DNA from: Acidobacteriota bacterium | GTDB taxonomy: Bacteria; Acidobacteriota; Vicinamibacteria; Vicinamibacterales; UBA2999 | Assembly: GCA_020851565.1 (NCBI GenBank) | Contig: JADZCN010000043.1 | Location: forward strand, 1-64,000 | Length of the DNA: 64,000 nucleotides | Reading direction: 5' to 3' | Shown: piece after piece, positions 51,979 to 61,129 of the stretch | Layout: each line of letters starts with the position of its first letter | How positions within the stretch are numbered: position 1 is the stretch's first letter | Translations under genes and position numbers: made by a program | The notes under the pieces: model-generated | What the model saw: the letters and a program-made list of their open reading frames with translations, nothing else | What the model was told of the DNA's origin: nothing | Database searches by the model: none

Positions 51979-52863
51979 CTACCCTGCCGCCGGCACGCTG
52001 AACAGCAGGCTGCAGCCGCCGCCTTCGTTGGCCCGCACGTCGAGGGTGCCGCCCTGCGCCAGGGCGATGCGGCGCGCGGCGGCCAGCAGCACGGCGCCGG
52101 CTGGGCCCGCGGGATGCGCGGCCCAGTCCGCGTCGAAGAAGCGCGCGTGCGCCGACGCCGGCACACGGACCGCGGTCTGCATCACCTCGATGGTCCGCGT
52201 GGCCGTATCATGACGTGGCCCCATCCGCACGATCACCCGATTCGGGTCGGCGCGGTCGTCCACCAGCCCTCGCATCGCGTGCACGAGCCCGCCAATGGCC
52301 GCGGTCAGCAGCCGCTCGTCGCCGAACACCTGGAAGGCGCCATCGGGCACGTTGATGGCGGGTGCACCGCCGGTCAACCGCTGTTCCGGACCGAAGGCCG
52401 CCGCAACGGCGGCCAGCACCCTGCCCAGGTCCACGAGGTCCAGCGCCGGCAGGGGCTCCTGTTGCAGCACAACCACGGCTTCGGCCAGCCAGCGCGCGCG
52501 GAGCGCCTCGGCACGGGCCAGTTCGACGGCCACCCGCTCCCTCAACGACTGCCCCCGTGCCGGGAGGGCGGCCAGGGCCTCGTGTACCGCCTCCACGGCC
52601 TGGACGATCGCGGCGGACACGGCGGCGCCGGGCACCACCTGGCGTTCGCTCACCGGTGGCGCCTCGACGCGCGGAGGCCGCGCGAGCGCTTCGACATAAT
52701 GAGGCTCGGCGCGCATGCGGTAGCTGGCCGGGAGCCCTTCACGAGCGGGAGGCGCCGCCTCGGCATCGGCCTGCTCATCGCGCGGACGGACGGCGCCCGG
52801 TGTTCCCTCCGCCCGACGGGACGGAGGCACATAAGGTGGTATGAAGACGCGGGAATCGGACAA
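51979..52863 (-). CDS. Histidine-kinase-like ATPase fold protein, degenerate
   Basis: This 294-aa protein has a P/A-rich N-terminus and a helical region (QSLRERVAVELARAEALRARW) in the place of a dimerisation domain. Its C-terminal 130 residues resemble HATPase_c (FGDERLLTAAIGGLVHAMRGL ... HPAGPAGAVLLAAARRIALAQGGTLDV). The N-box asparagine is replaced by glycine (AAIGGL) and no phospho-acceptor histidine stands out, so kinase activity is doubtful. A TTG start is used because GAGG precedes it and no ATG exists until residue 83. Confidence 0.55.
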   Translation of the reverse strand: MSDSRVFIPPYVPPSRRAEGTPGAVRPRDEQADAEAAPPAREGLPASYRMRAEPHYVEALARPPRVEAPPVSERQVVPGAAVSAAIVQAVEAVHEALAALPARGQSLRERVAVELARAEALRARWLAEAVVVLQQEPLPALDLVDLGRVLAAVAAAFGPEQRLTGGAPAINVPDGAFQVFGDERLLTAAIGGLVHAMRGLVDDRADPNRVIVRMGPRHDTATRTIEVMQTAVRVPASAHARFFDADWAAHPAGPAGAVLLAAARRIALAQGGTLDVRANEGGGCSLLFSVPAAG

Positions 52864-52921
52864 GGGGGGAACCTCGCAACACGATTGAATCGATAGTCTA
52901 ACGCATGCGCCACGACGTACC

Positions 52922-54820
52922 ATGGGCGGGTCGCCCGTGCCCGCCGTTTCGCAGTACCGGACGCTGCTCGCCTCGAAGGACGCCGCGGTCGCGGCCATCG
53001 CGCTCGTGGCGATTGCCGCGCACCTGGCGCTGCGCCATGGCCCGTGGGGCCCGTGGATGGCCTACGGCCGCCCCGCAGCGCAACTGCCCCTCTTCATCGC
53101 GCTGGGCCTCGGCGGCGTGCCGCTCGTCCTGGGGCTCCTGGGACGTCTGGTCCGTTTCGACTTCAGCTCCGACCTGCTCGCCGGCCTCTCGATCGTCACC
53201 GCCGTGGTGCTCGGCGAGCACCTGGCCGGGACACTGGTCGTCCTGATGCTGTCCGGCGGACAGGCCCTGGAGGCCTACGCCGTCCGGAGCGCGTCCTCCG
53301 CCCTCCATGCGCTGGCCCGACGCATGCCGCCCCTGGCCCACCGGCGCCTGGACGGCGTCATGACGGACGTGGCCCTGGGCGAGGTGGCGCCCGGCGACGT
53401 GCTCGTCGTCTTCCCGCACGAGACCTGTCCCGTCGACGGCACCGTGATCGAGGGCCGCAGCACGATGGACGAGTCGTACCTCACGGGCGAGCCGTACGTG
53501 CTGTCCAAGGTCGCAGGCTCGTCGGTGCTCTCCGGGGCGGTCAACGGCGAGGGCGCGCTCACGATCCACGCCGAGAAGCGCGCCGTCGACTCGCGTTACG
53601 CGAAGATCATGCAGGTGATGCGCGAGTCCGAGCAGCGCCGCCCGCAGCTTCGGCGCCTGGGCGATCAGCTCGGCGCCGTCTACACGCCGCTGGCGGTGGC
53701 CATCGCGGTGGCCGCCTGGGTGGCCAGCGGCGACCCGCTGCGCTTCCTCGCCGTGCTGGTGGTGGCCACGCCGTGCCCGCTGCTCATCGGCATCCCGGTG
53801 GCCATCATCGGATCGGTGTCGCTCGCCGCCCGGCGCGGCATTGTCATCAGGGATCCCGCCATCCTCGAGAAGGTGGACACCTGCCGCACGGCCATCTTCG
53901 ACAAGACGGGCACGCTCACCTACGGCAGGCCCAGGCTCACCGAGGTGCTCGTTGCCTCGGGCCTGACCCGCGAGGACGTGCTCGGCACGGTGGCCAGCCT
54001 CGAGCGCTACTCGCGGCATCCGCTCGCCTCGGCGGTGATCGAGGCCGCCGACGAGGCCCGGCTGGCGCCCCACGACACGACGGAGGTGAGCGAGCGTCCC
54101 GGGCAGGGACTGCGCGGCGTCATCGGCGGGCGCACGGTCCTGGTCACCAGCCGCGGCGTCCTCGCCCGGCTGCTGCCGCAGGCGGCCGCCACCCTGCCGC
54201 CGCTCTCGGGTGGTCTCGAGTGCGTCGTCCTCATCGATGGCCGGTATGCGGCGACGTTCCGCTTCAGGGACGAGCCTCGCGCCGAGGGCCGGACCTTCGT
54301 GCAGCACCTCGACACGCGACACGGGTTCACGCGGGTGCTCCTGGTGTCGGGCGATCGCGAGGGCGAGGTCCGCTACCTGGCCGAACGCGTCGGCATCAAC
54401 GAGGTTCATGCGAGCCAGAGCCCCGAGCAGAAACTGGCGCTCGTACGGCGCGAGACCGAGCGCGCCGGTACCGTGTTCGTGGGCGACGGCATCAACGACG
54501 CGCCGGCACTGGCGGCGGCGACGGTGGGGATCGCGTTCGGCCAGGCGAGCGACGTTACGGCCGAAGCGGCCGGGGCCGTGGTGCTCGACAACGCCCTGGA
54601 GCGCGTGGACGAGCTGTTCCATATCGGCCGCCGCATGCGGCGGGTTGCGCTGCAGAGCGCGGTCGGGGGCATGGCACTGAGCGCGGCCGGGATGCTCGTC
54701 GCCGCGGCAGGCTACCTGCCGCCGGTGGCCGGCGCCGTCACGCAGGAAGTGATCGACGTGTTCGCGGTGCTCAACGCGCTGCGGGCCGCGTGGGCACCGC
54801 CGGTCCTGCGCGACTATTGA
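52922..54820 (+). CDS. Heavy-metal-translocating P-type ATPase (P1B)
   Basis: This 632-aa ATPase has about seven hydrophobic segments, the phosphorylation site [10 protein letters not shown] (D327), the P1B SRHPLASA motif, [13 protein letters not shown] and the metal-site [12 protein letters not shown] in the sixth helix (T283-P-C-P). No N-terminal metal-binding CxxC domain is present. The ion is not clear: TPCP instead of CPC or SPC argues against a typical Cu+ or Zn2+ pump. The closest familiar group is the TPC-containing transporters of GC-rich bacteria. Confidence 0.9.
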   Translation: MGGSPVPAVSQYRTLLASKDAAVAAIALVAIAAHLALRHGPWGPWMAYGRPAAQLPLFIALGLGGVPLVLGLLGRLVRFDFSSDLLAGLSIVTAVVLGEHLAGTLVVLMLSGGQALEAYAVRSASSALHALARRMPPLAHRRLDGVMTDVALGEVAPGDVLVVFPHETCPVDGTVIEGRSTMDESYLTGEPYVLSKVAGSSVLSGAVNGEGALTIHAEKRAVDSRYAKIMQVMRESEQRRPQLRRLGDQLGAVYTPLAVAIAVAAWVASGDPLRFLAVLVVATPCPLLIGIPVAIIGSVSLAARRGIVIRDPAILEKVDTCRTAIFDKTGTLTYGRPRLTEVLVASGLTREDVLGTVASLERYSRHPLASAVIEAADEARLAPHDTTEVSERPGQGLRGVIGGRTVLVTSRGVLARLLPQAAATLPPLSGGLECVVLIDGRYAATFRFRDEPRAEGRTFVQHLDTRHGFTRVLLVSGDREGEVRYLAERVGINEVHASQSPEQKLALVRRETERAGTVFVGDGINDAPALAAATVGIAFGQASDVTAEAAGAVVLDNALERVDELFHIGRRMRRVALQSAVGGMALSAAGMLVAAAGYLPPVAGAVTQEVIDVFAVLNALRAAWAPPVLRDY

Positions 54821-54844
54821 GGCCGGCGCCGACACGTGCTGTGC

Positions 54845-55012
54845 TCAGCGGCGGAACCAGCCGCCGACCTGCATCCACGCGTCGTAGCCGAGCCGCTCGA
54901 GCGTGCGCAGCGCGTCCTCGGGGCCGCCGAGCAGCACCACGGTCACCAGCACCGCGACCCCCATCGGGATCAGGGTCATCATGCTGTCGCGGGTTGCACC
55001 ACCGATACGCAT
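54845..55012 (-). CDS. 55-aa membrane microprotein
   Basis: This short gene encodes a 55-aa protein beginning MRIGGATRDSMMTLIPMG, with one membrane helix (VAVLVTVVLLGG) and an amphipathic tail ending WMQVGGWFRR. AGGAGG lies 5 nt before ATG. It follows the VWA gene by 11 bp in the same direction and is the last gene of the Tad-type operon. The function is unknown. Confidence 0.7.
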   Translation of the reverse strand: MRIGGATRDSMMTLIPMGVAVLVTVVLLGGPEDALRTLERLGYDAWMQVGGWFRR

Positions 55013-55023
55013 TGGTCCTCCTG

Positions 55024-57012
55024 TCAGGGCTCGGTCGCCGGCCGTGCGCGTCCGGGCGCGTTGTAGCCGCCGACACTGCGAACGACCACGTCGGGCCGCG
55101 CCGTCGTGATCCGCACCTCGCGCCAGGCGCCGTCGCGCGTGCTGTTCGTCGAGGTGTACGTGATGAGATAGCGCCGCCTCAGGTCGTCCACCACGCGCCG
55201 GTAGCGATCGGCGAGCTGAGACGCGTCCTCCGGGAAGTACGCGGCCCCGCCGGACGCTTCGGCCACGCGCGCGAGGCCCTCGTGATCCACGCGGGGCCCC
55301 AACCCGATGGCGTAGACCGTGGTCTCGGTCTCCCGGACCTGCGCCAGCACGTCGGCCAGTGTGTGCATGCTGCCCGGGGCCGTCCCTGGATTGTTCTCGT
55401 CACGGCCATCGGTCAAGACCACGACGGCACGCCGCCCGGGCTGGCGCTGCAGGTATGCCATCGAGTCGTGCAGCGCGTCCCACAGGGCCGTGCCGCCGAG
55501 GGCCTGGTGCCCCGCGATGGCATCGAGCGTCAGCTGACGCCGCGTGGACAGCTCGTGCTCCACCACCACGCGATCGGAGAACTGGACGAGCGCGAGGGGA
55601 TCGGAGGGCCGGAGCGCCTGGACGAACGTGGTGGCGGCCGCCTTCACCGCGTCGAGCGCCGGGCGCATGCTCCCGCTCGCGTCCAGCGCCATCACGATCG
55701 ACATCGGCGCGTTGGCCTCCTGGAACGACTCGATCTTCTGGGCGACGCCATCCTCGATCACGGTCACGTCCGAGGGAGCCAGGGCCAGGACAGCCTCGCT
55801 GTCACCCGCCACGCTGAACTCCAGGGTCGGCCGGATGGGGGGCGGCGCCGGCGCGAAGTAGCCCGGCCGAGCCTTCACGGTGTACGACGGCTCGGCGACC
55901 GCGAGCCGGATGGTGCGATACGCGCCGTTCCACTCCTGGTTGGTCGGCGTATAGGTGATGACGTACCGGCTGTAGGCTTCCGTCGCGATGAGGGCGTGCA
56001 CGTCGGGCAACTGCTCTTCCCGCGAGGGGAAGAACGCCCGACCTCCCATCTGGGCGGCCACCTTCCGCAGGAGCATCTCCCCCTTGAGGGAGATGCCCGC
56101 CACGCCGCCGATGCCGACGACATAGACCGTGGCCTGCACGCGCTGCAGCGCGCGGAAGGCCTCCTCCATCGAGGTGGAGCTGTGCTCGTCGTAGCCATCG
56201 GTGACGAGGATCACCACCTGTCGGCCCTCGGCACGGGCGAAGTACTCGGGCAGGGTGGCCAGCGAGTCGAGGATGGCCGTGCCGCCCACGGCCTCGATGC
56301 CGGAGATGGCGTCGCCGATGGTCCGGGCGTCGTCGGTCGGTCCCGTCACGGCTTCGATCCGCCGTCTGAACGGGGCGACCACGACCATGTCACCGTTCTT
56401 GAGGCGAGACGCCAGGCGCCGGGCCGTGGCGCGGACCAGGTCGATGCGGCGCGACATGCTCTGCGAGCCATCGACGAGCAGCGTGAAGGTGGTCGGCAGC
56501 GTCTGCATCTGGACGAGGTCCAGCGTCTGCGGCTCGTCGTCCTCGAACAGCGTGAAGTGGCCGGCGCCCAGGTCCTGGACGTATCGACCGGCCTCGTCGG
56601 TGACCGTGGCCTCCACCAGCACGGACGACACGGCGGCTTCCTCGATGACCTCCAGCGATGCCAGCGAAACCCGATCCTCGACCGTGCCGCCCAGGCCGTC
56701 ATCTACCTCGGCGCGAATCGTGCGCGGCTCGTACGGGTTCTCGTCTTCCCACTCGGTGACGTACGGCGGCCCATCCATGTCCTCGCCCAGCAGCTTGTCG
56801 TCCACGTAGAACCGGACGCGGACGACGCCGCCGGGCGCCGGCGTCACGACCTGCGCGACCACGCGCACGACGCCCGGCACGCCCGTGCGGCCGAGGGGTG
56901 AGGTGATGCGGATGGTGGTCTCCGGCGTGGCAGGGCCGGCGACGGCCCTTCCTGGGCAGACCAGCGACGCCGCCAGCACGGCCGCGGCGCACGAGAGAGC
57001 GAGCCCGCGCAC
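55024..57012 (-). CDS. Secreted double-VWA protein (VWFA-related Acidobacterial type)
   Basis: This 662-aa protein has a signal peptide (LALSCAAAVLAASLVCPG) and an Ig-like region (RITSPLGRTGVPGVVRVVAQV). Two von Willebrand A domains follow at about 165-390 and 415-640, with MIDAS serines in LVDGSQSMS and ALDASGSM. Both carry the 'ITYTPTN/ITYTSTN' C-terminal strand of the Acidobacterial VWFA-related family. VWA domains bind protein partners through a metal ion. It lies between the AAA ATPase and the 55-aa gene, and the MoxR-like ATPase neighbour suggests assembly of a secreted machine. Confidence 0.88.
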   Translation of the reverse strand: MRGLALSCAAAVLAASLVCPGRAVAGPATPETTIRITSPLGRTGVPGVVRVVAQVVTPAPGGVVRVRFYVDDKLLGEDMDGPPYVTEWEDENPYEPRTIRAEVDDGLGGTVEDRVSLASLEVIEEAAVSSVLVEATVTDEAGRYVQDLGAGHFTLFEDDEPQTLDLVQMQTLPTTFTLLVDGSQSMSRRIDLVRATARRLASRLKNGDMVVVAPFRRRIEAVTGPTDDARTIGDAISGIEAVGGTAILDSLATLPEYFARAEGRQVVILVTDGYDEHSSTSMEEAFRALQRVQATVYVVGIGGVAGISLKGEMLLRKVAAQMGGRAFFPSREEQLPDVHALIATEAYSRYVITYTPTNQEWNGAYRTIRLAVAEPSYTVKARPGYFAPAPPPIRPTLEFSVAGDSEAVLALAPSDVTVIEDGVAQKIESFQEANAPMSIVMALDASGSMRPALDAVKAAATTFVQALRPSDPLALVQFSDRVVVEHELSTRRQLTLDAIAGHQALGGTALWDALHDSMAYLQRQPGRRAVVVLTDGRDENNPGTAPGSMHTLADVLAQVRETETTVYAIGLGPRVDHEGLARVAEASGGAAYFPEDASQLADRYRRVVDDLRRRYLITYTSTNSTRDGAWREVRITTARPDVVVRSVGGYNAPGRARPATEP

Positions 57013-57021
57013 GACGGCTCC

Positions 57022-58359
57022 CTACGCCTCGACGATGCCGCTCGCCGGGGCGTCGTCCACGAAGTAGGTGCTGAACGCCATCTTCAGGAGGGGCCGCGTG
57101 AGCCGATCGGGCTCGCCGAGGTACTCCGCCAGTCCCATCGCCTGGGTAATGAGGTCGCGCGGGTGACATCCCCGGAGGGGGATCCGCCGCGGCGCATAGT
57201 CCTCCGCGATCAGCCGATCGACGAGCGCCTCGTCGTACTCGATGCCGCGCTGCTGGCAGCAGCGCTCGAAGATCCGCTTGAAGTCGTCGACCGACGGGCT
57301 CTCGGCGAACACCTTGTAGTGGATGCGGCGAAGGAAGGCCTCGTCCACGAGCTCCGTGGGCTTGATGTTCGTGGCGAACACCACCAGCACGCCAAACGGC
57401 ATCGGCAGCTTCTGCCCCGTCTGCAGCGTCAGGTAGTCGACGCGGCTCTCCAGCGGCGTGATCCACCGGTTGAGGATCGCGGCGGGCGAGCAGCGTTGCC
57501 GGCCGAAGTCGTCGATGACGAGGACGCCTCCGTTGGCCGCCATCTGGACCGGCGCCTGGTAGAACTTCGACACGGTCCCGTACGAGAGGTCGAGCGACTC
57601 GAGCGTGAGCTCGCCGCCGACCGTGAGCAGCGGGCGGCGGCAGCGCACCCAGCGACGATCCGGCGCATGGCCGGTGTCGAGGGCGTCCTCGGCGGCGAAG
57701 CCGGCCCCGTCGATCGCCTCGTGCACGACCGCGTCGTACACCTGGACGATGTGGCCGTTCGCCTCGATGGCGTGTGGGATGGCGATCTCGCCGTCGAGGA
57801 GGTTGCGGATGGCCTGGGAGATGACGGTCTTGCCGTTGCCGGGCGCGCCGTAGATGAAGAGCGAATGGCCGCCGTTGACGGCCGGGCCGAGCTGATCGAG
57901 CACGCGCTGGCTGAGCACGAGCTCGCCAAAGGCCTGGCGGACCCGGTCGCGCGTGGCCGCCCGGGGGAGCACGGCCATGAACGCTCGCATGTACGCCTCG
58001 TACTCCGCGAACGGCACGGGTGCCGCGCCCACGTAGTGACTCTGCTCGAGGAACAACAGGGCCCGCTGCCGCCCGGCGTCCGTGATGCGGTACACGTAGG
58101 CGGGGCCGGCCACCAGGCCGCTGCCCAGGACCTCGACGAGGTACTGGTGCTTGATGTGTTCCAGGACGGGCACGATGGCGGAGTACTGCAGGCCGAGACG
58201 GCGCGCCAGCTCGGAGCCGGTCAGCTCGCCGGAGAAGTGCAGGCTCTTCAGCACCAGCTGCTCGAGCAGGTCGAACGAGAGACCGGTGTCCTCGAGCGTG
58301 TGCGGCGCCAGTGGGAATGGCGTCACGGAACCGGTATAGGCAAGCGTCGGGGCCGGCAT
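57022..58359 (-). CDS. AAA ATPase with N-terminal winged-helix region
   Basis: This 445-aa protein has a short winged-helix-like N-terminus (LVLKSLHFSGELTGSELARRLGL) and an AAA ATPase domain with Walker A GAPGNGKT (171-178), Walker B VIDDFG, a sensor motif FATNIKP and an arginine-rich second region (RRIHYKVFAE). No membrane segment is seen. The start shares one base with the TPR gene stop. Such ATPases are a regular part of acidobacterial Tad-type loci, where they may remodel pilus proteins or the VWA partner. Confidence 0.85.
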   Translation of the reverse strand: MPAPTLAYTGSVTPFPLAPHTLEDTGLSFDLLEQLVLKSLHFSGELTGSELARRLGLQYSAIVPVLEHIKHQYLVEVLGSGLVAGPAYVYRITDAGRQRALLFLEQSHYVGAAPVPFAEYEAYMRAFMAVLPRAATRDRVRQAFGELVLSQRVLDQLGPAVNGGHSLFIYGAPGNGKTVISQAIRNLLDGEIAIPHAIEANGHIVQVYDAVVHEAIDGAGFAAEDALDTGHAPDRRWVRCRRPLLTVGGELTLESLDLSYGTVSKFYQAPVQMAANGGVLVIDDFGRQRCSPAAILNRWITPLESRVDYLTLQTGQKLPMPFGVLVVFATNIKPTELVDEAFLRRIHYKVFAESPSVDDFKRIFERCCQQRGIEYDEALVDRLIAEDYAPRRIPLRGCHPRDLITQAMGLAEYLGEPDRLTRPLLKMAFSTYFVDDAPASGIVEA

Positions 58360-59084
58360 CAGCGGGACTCCTGGTTGACGGGGGTTGGACGGCGCCGGCG
58401 GGCGGCATCGGCGCGGCGGCAGGTCGTGATCGCCTCGCGCGTCCGGCCCTCCGCCTGGTAGGCCACGCACAGGTTCTGCAGCGCGTAGGCGGCGCCGGGA
58501 TCGTAGCGAACGGCCGCCTCGAACCGCGCGCGGGCATCGGCGCGATGGCCCAGCCGGAACAGCAGCGTGCCCAGGGTGTTCTGCCCCACGGCCCAGTCCG
58601 GGGCCAGGTGCACCGCCTGGTACGCGTGCGACAGCCCGAGCCCGGGCTGACCCCAGTCGCGCCACAGCCGCGCCATGGCGTCGTGCACGACCGGGTCGGG
58701 CCCGTTCAGCGTCAGGCTGCGGGCCAGGTAGTCGTGCGCGGTGTCGAAGATGCCGAGGCGACGGTAGGCGCGCGCCACCTGCAGGTGATGCGCCGACGTC
58801 GGTGCGAGCATCAGGCGCCACATCGCGTCGCGCAACTCGGGGTCGGCCGACTCGAGGGCCGACATCGAGCTCGAGAGTCGCGAGGGGACGCGGGTAATCG
58901 ACCTGTTCTCGAGCGGGTTGGCCGCCTTCGCGGGCCGGGACGCGAGCGGCCGCGGACCTCCGAGGTCCACGGCCGGCGTTCCCGGCCGCACGAAGCGGTC
59001 GGCGAGCGTGCGGGTGCCCCCGGAGGCGCACCCGCCCACCGCCAGCGCCAGCACGGCGCCCGACAGCAATCGCAGGCCGATCAT
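58359..59084 (-). CDS. TPR-repeat lipoprotein (TadD-like)
   Basis: This 241-aa lipoprotein has the lipobox LAVGGC at residue 19 and, in its last 160 residues, three to four TPR units (HLQVARAYRRLGIFDTAHDYLAR; AVGQNTLGTLLFRLGHRADARARFEAAVRYDP). Its place in the Tad locus matches TadD, the pilotin-like TPR lipoprotein for assembly of the secretin. The stop overlaps the ATPase start by one base. Confidence 0.8.
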   Translation of the reverse strand: MIGLRLLSGAVLALAVGGCASGGTRTLADRFVRPGTPAVDLGGPRPLASRPAKAANPLENRSITRVPSRLSSSMSALESADPELRDAMWRLMLAPTSAHHLQVARAYRRLGIFDTAHDYLARSLTLNGPDPVVHDAMARLWRDWGQPGLGLSHAYQAVHLAPDWAVGQNTLGTLLFRLGHRADARARFEAAVRYDPGAAYALQNLCVAYQAEGRTREAITTCRRADAARRRRPTPVNQESR

Positions 59085-59094
59085 GACGGGTCTC

Positions 59095-59190
59095 CTACGA
59101 GCTGCGGCTGATGCGATCGCTCCGGCGCTTGAAGTACATCATCAGCAACACACCGCCCAGCACGAACATGCCAATCTGCCACGTTTCCAT
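59095..59190 (-). CDS. 31-aa single-span membrane microprotein
   Basis: This very short gene encodes METWQIGMFVLGGVLLMMYF followed by KRRSDRISRSS, i.e. one membrane helix and a positive tail. AAGGAGG lies 6 nt before ATG, a near-perfect ribosome site. It lies between the tadC gene (54 bp) and the TPR gene. The function is unknown; it may be a small subunit of the inner-membrane platform. Confidence 0.65.
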   Translation of the reverse strand: METWQIGMFVLGGVLLMMYFKRRSDRISRSS

Positions 59191-59243
59191 CACTGCCTCC
59201 TTCTCACGACTTCCGTTGACCGACCTGCCCGCCCCATGCGGGA

Positions 59244-60158
59244 CTACTGCCCATTGCCCCAGACGAACTGTGTGAAGATGCGAATCATCGACGGTCCCAG
59301 CACCACGGTGTAGAACGCCGGGAACAGGCAGAAGACCAGCGGAAACAGCAGCTTCACGCCCAGTTTCGCGGCCTTCTCCTCGGCCCGCTGCCGCCGCTTC
59401 GTCCGCGAGGTCTCCGCGTGGGTGCGCAGCGCCTGGCCGATGCTCGTGCCGAACCGATCCGTCTGCACGAGCATGGCCACCAGGGACCGCACGTCGTCCA
59501 CCTTGGTGCGCTCCGCGAAATTCCGGAAGGCCTCCAGGCGCGGCTTGCCGGCGCGGGTCTCGGCCGACACGAGCTCGAGCTCGCGGGCCAGTTCGGGATA
59601 CGGCAGCGCCAGTTCCTCGGCCACGCGATTGAGCGCCTGATCGAGGCCCGACCCCGACTCGATGCAGACGATCATCAGGTCGATGGCGTCAGGCAGGCCG
59701 TTCTGGATGGCCCGCCGGCGCTTCTCGATGGCGCGCCCGACCCACAGCGTCGGGATGAAGTAGCCGACGCCGGCCGCCACGATCCCCATCAGCAGGCCAG
59801 TGCGGCTGCCGAGGACCCAGTAGACGAGCAGGAAGCAGGCCGCCGGCACCACGATCTGCGCCAGCGCGAACAGGGTCGCGGGCCACGGGCCGAGGTACCC
59901 TGCGCCCGCCATCATCCGCTCGATGCGTCCCATCTCCTTCGGCGACTTCGGCACGATGGAGCGCAGCCGCCGCACGACCGGCGACACCTCGTCGTCGAGC
60001 ACCGACGCGGGGGCGGACCCGGCCGAGGGTGCGGTGGCGAGGTTCGACAGGCGGCGCTGCACGATCTGCGGATCGGTCAGCAGCCAGAAGAGCGAGGCGG
60101 TGGCCGCCGCAACCGCCACGAAGATGACCACGACGGGGAGGATGAGCTGGGTATCCAC
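59244..60158 (-). CDS. tadC: Tad pilus inner-membrane platform protein TadC
   Basis: This 304-aa protein is of the T2SF (GspF) type. It has an N-terminal membrane helix (LILPVVVIFVAVAAATASLFWLL) and the T2SF core with DAIDLMIVCIESGSGLDQALNRVAEEL and TDRFGTSIGQALRTHAETSRTKRRQRAEEKAAK, and ends with two more helices. The GTG start was chosen because longer frames run into tadB. It forms the platform together with TadB encoded 2 bp upstream. Confidence 0.92.
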   Translation of the reverse strand: MDTQLILPVVVIFVAVAAATASLFWLLTDPQIVQRRLSNLATAPSAGSAPASVLDDEVSPVVRRLRSIVPKSPKEMGRIERMMAGAGYLGPWPATLFALAQIVVPAACFLLVYWVLGSRTGLLMGIVAAGVGYFIPTLWVGRAIEKRRRAIQNGLPDAIDLMIVCIESGSGLDQALNRVAEELALPYPELARELELVSAETRAGKPRLEAFRNFAERTKVDDVRSLVAMLVQTDRFGTSIGQALRTHAETSRTKRRQRAEEKAAKLGVKLLFPLVFCLFPAFYTVVLGPSMIRIFTQFVWGNGQ

Positions 60159-60160
60159 GG

Positions 60161-61120
60161 CTAGTACTCGATCCGCACCATGCGGGAGATGATGAACGTG
60201 CCCACGATCTGCAGGGTGACCGCGATCAGGACCAGGCGCAGCCCGAGCGGCTCTTCCCAGAGGATCCGCATGAAGTCCGGCGACAGTATGAACAGCACCG
60301 CCGCCAGCGCCGGCGGCAGGCACGACAGTACCCACGCGCTGATGCGCCCGTGGGCCGAGATGACCCGGATCTGCCGCTTCAGCTTGAACCGCTCGCGCAT
60401 CACGCTCGCCAGGTTGTCGAGCACCTCGGAGAGGTTGCCGCCCGACTCTCGCTGCGTGAGCACCGCCGTGACGAAGAACCGCGCGTCGAGCACCGGCACG
60501 CGGTGCGCCATGGCGCGCATCGCGTCCGGCAGCGACATGCCGAAGTTCTGCTCGTCATACAGGCGCCGGAACTCCTGGCCGACGGGCGCGGGAATCTCCT
60601 CTGCCACCATCCCCAGGCCGGTGGTGAAGGCGTGGCCCGCCCTGAGCGCGCGCGAGATGAGGTCGATGGCCTCGGGGAACTGCTCCTCGAACACGCGCAG
60701 GCGGACGGCGCGCTTGCGCTTCACGACCAGGTAGGGCACCAGCCCGCCGAGCAGCGCCAGCACGGCGGCGGCGCTGAACATGCCCGTCAACATCCAGGCG
60801 GCCACGCCGCCGGCTGCCGCGGCGACCGCCACCATCAGCACGAACGTGCCGACGGTGATGGTCAGCCCCGCCTCGACGAGGAGCTGCTCCACGGGTCCGG
60901 CCACGTTCTGCCGCTTCCGGAGCAACCGGTCGAGCAGCGGAATGTGGCTGAGCCGTGTCTCGTCCACCACCAGGTTGGCCTTCTCGTGCTGGACCCGGTA
61001 GTCGCGCAGCCGCGCGACGGCCGCGGTGCGGTCCGCGGTCTCGGGCCGAAGCACGAGCAGCCAGTAGGTGCCGAACATCGCCGTGAGGGCGATCACGAAG
61101 GTCGCGAGAACGAACGTCAT
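60161..61120 (-). CDS. tadB: Tad pilus inner-membrane platform protein TadB
   Basis: This 319-aa protein of the T2SF family has N-terminal helices, the core QFPEAIDLISRALRAGHAFTTGLGMVAEE and a second motif LTQRESGGNLSEVLDNLASVMRERFKLKRQ. GGAGGG lies 5 nt before ATG. It is encoded between tadA and tadC in the canonical order. It forms the membrane platform that passes energy from TadA to the growing Flp pilus. Confidence 0.92.
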   Translation of the reverse strand: MTFVLATFVIALTAMFGTYWLLVLRPETADRTAAVARLRDYRVQHEKANLVVDETRLSHIPLLDRLLRKRQNVAGPVEQLLVEAGLTITVGTFVLMVAVAAAAGGVAAWMLTGMFSAAAVLALLGGLVPYLVVKRKRAVRLRVFEEQFPEAIDLISRALRAGHAFTTGLGMVAEEIPAPVGQEFRRLYDEQNFGMSLPDAMRAMAHRVPVLDARFFVTAVLTQRESGGNLSEVLDNLASVMRERFKLKRQIRVISAHGRISAWVLSCLPPALAAVLFILSPDFMRILWEEPLGLRLVLIAVTLQIVGTFIISRMVRIEY

Positions 61121-61129
61121 GGCGCCCTC

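Noticed and set aside
53044-56901. A 1285-codon open frame on the plus strand
   Set aside because: It overlaps the P-type ATPase out of phase and then runs antisense to the VWA gene. Its composition is the R/G/A-rich pattern of GC-rich shadow frames, with no domain.
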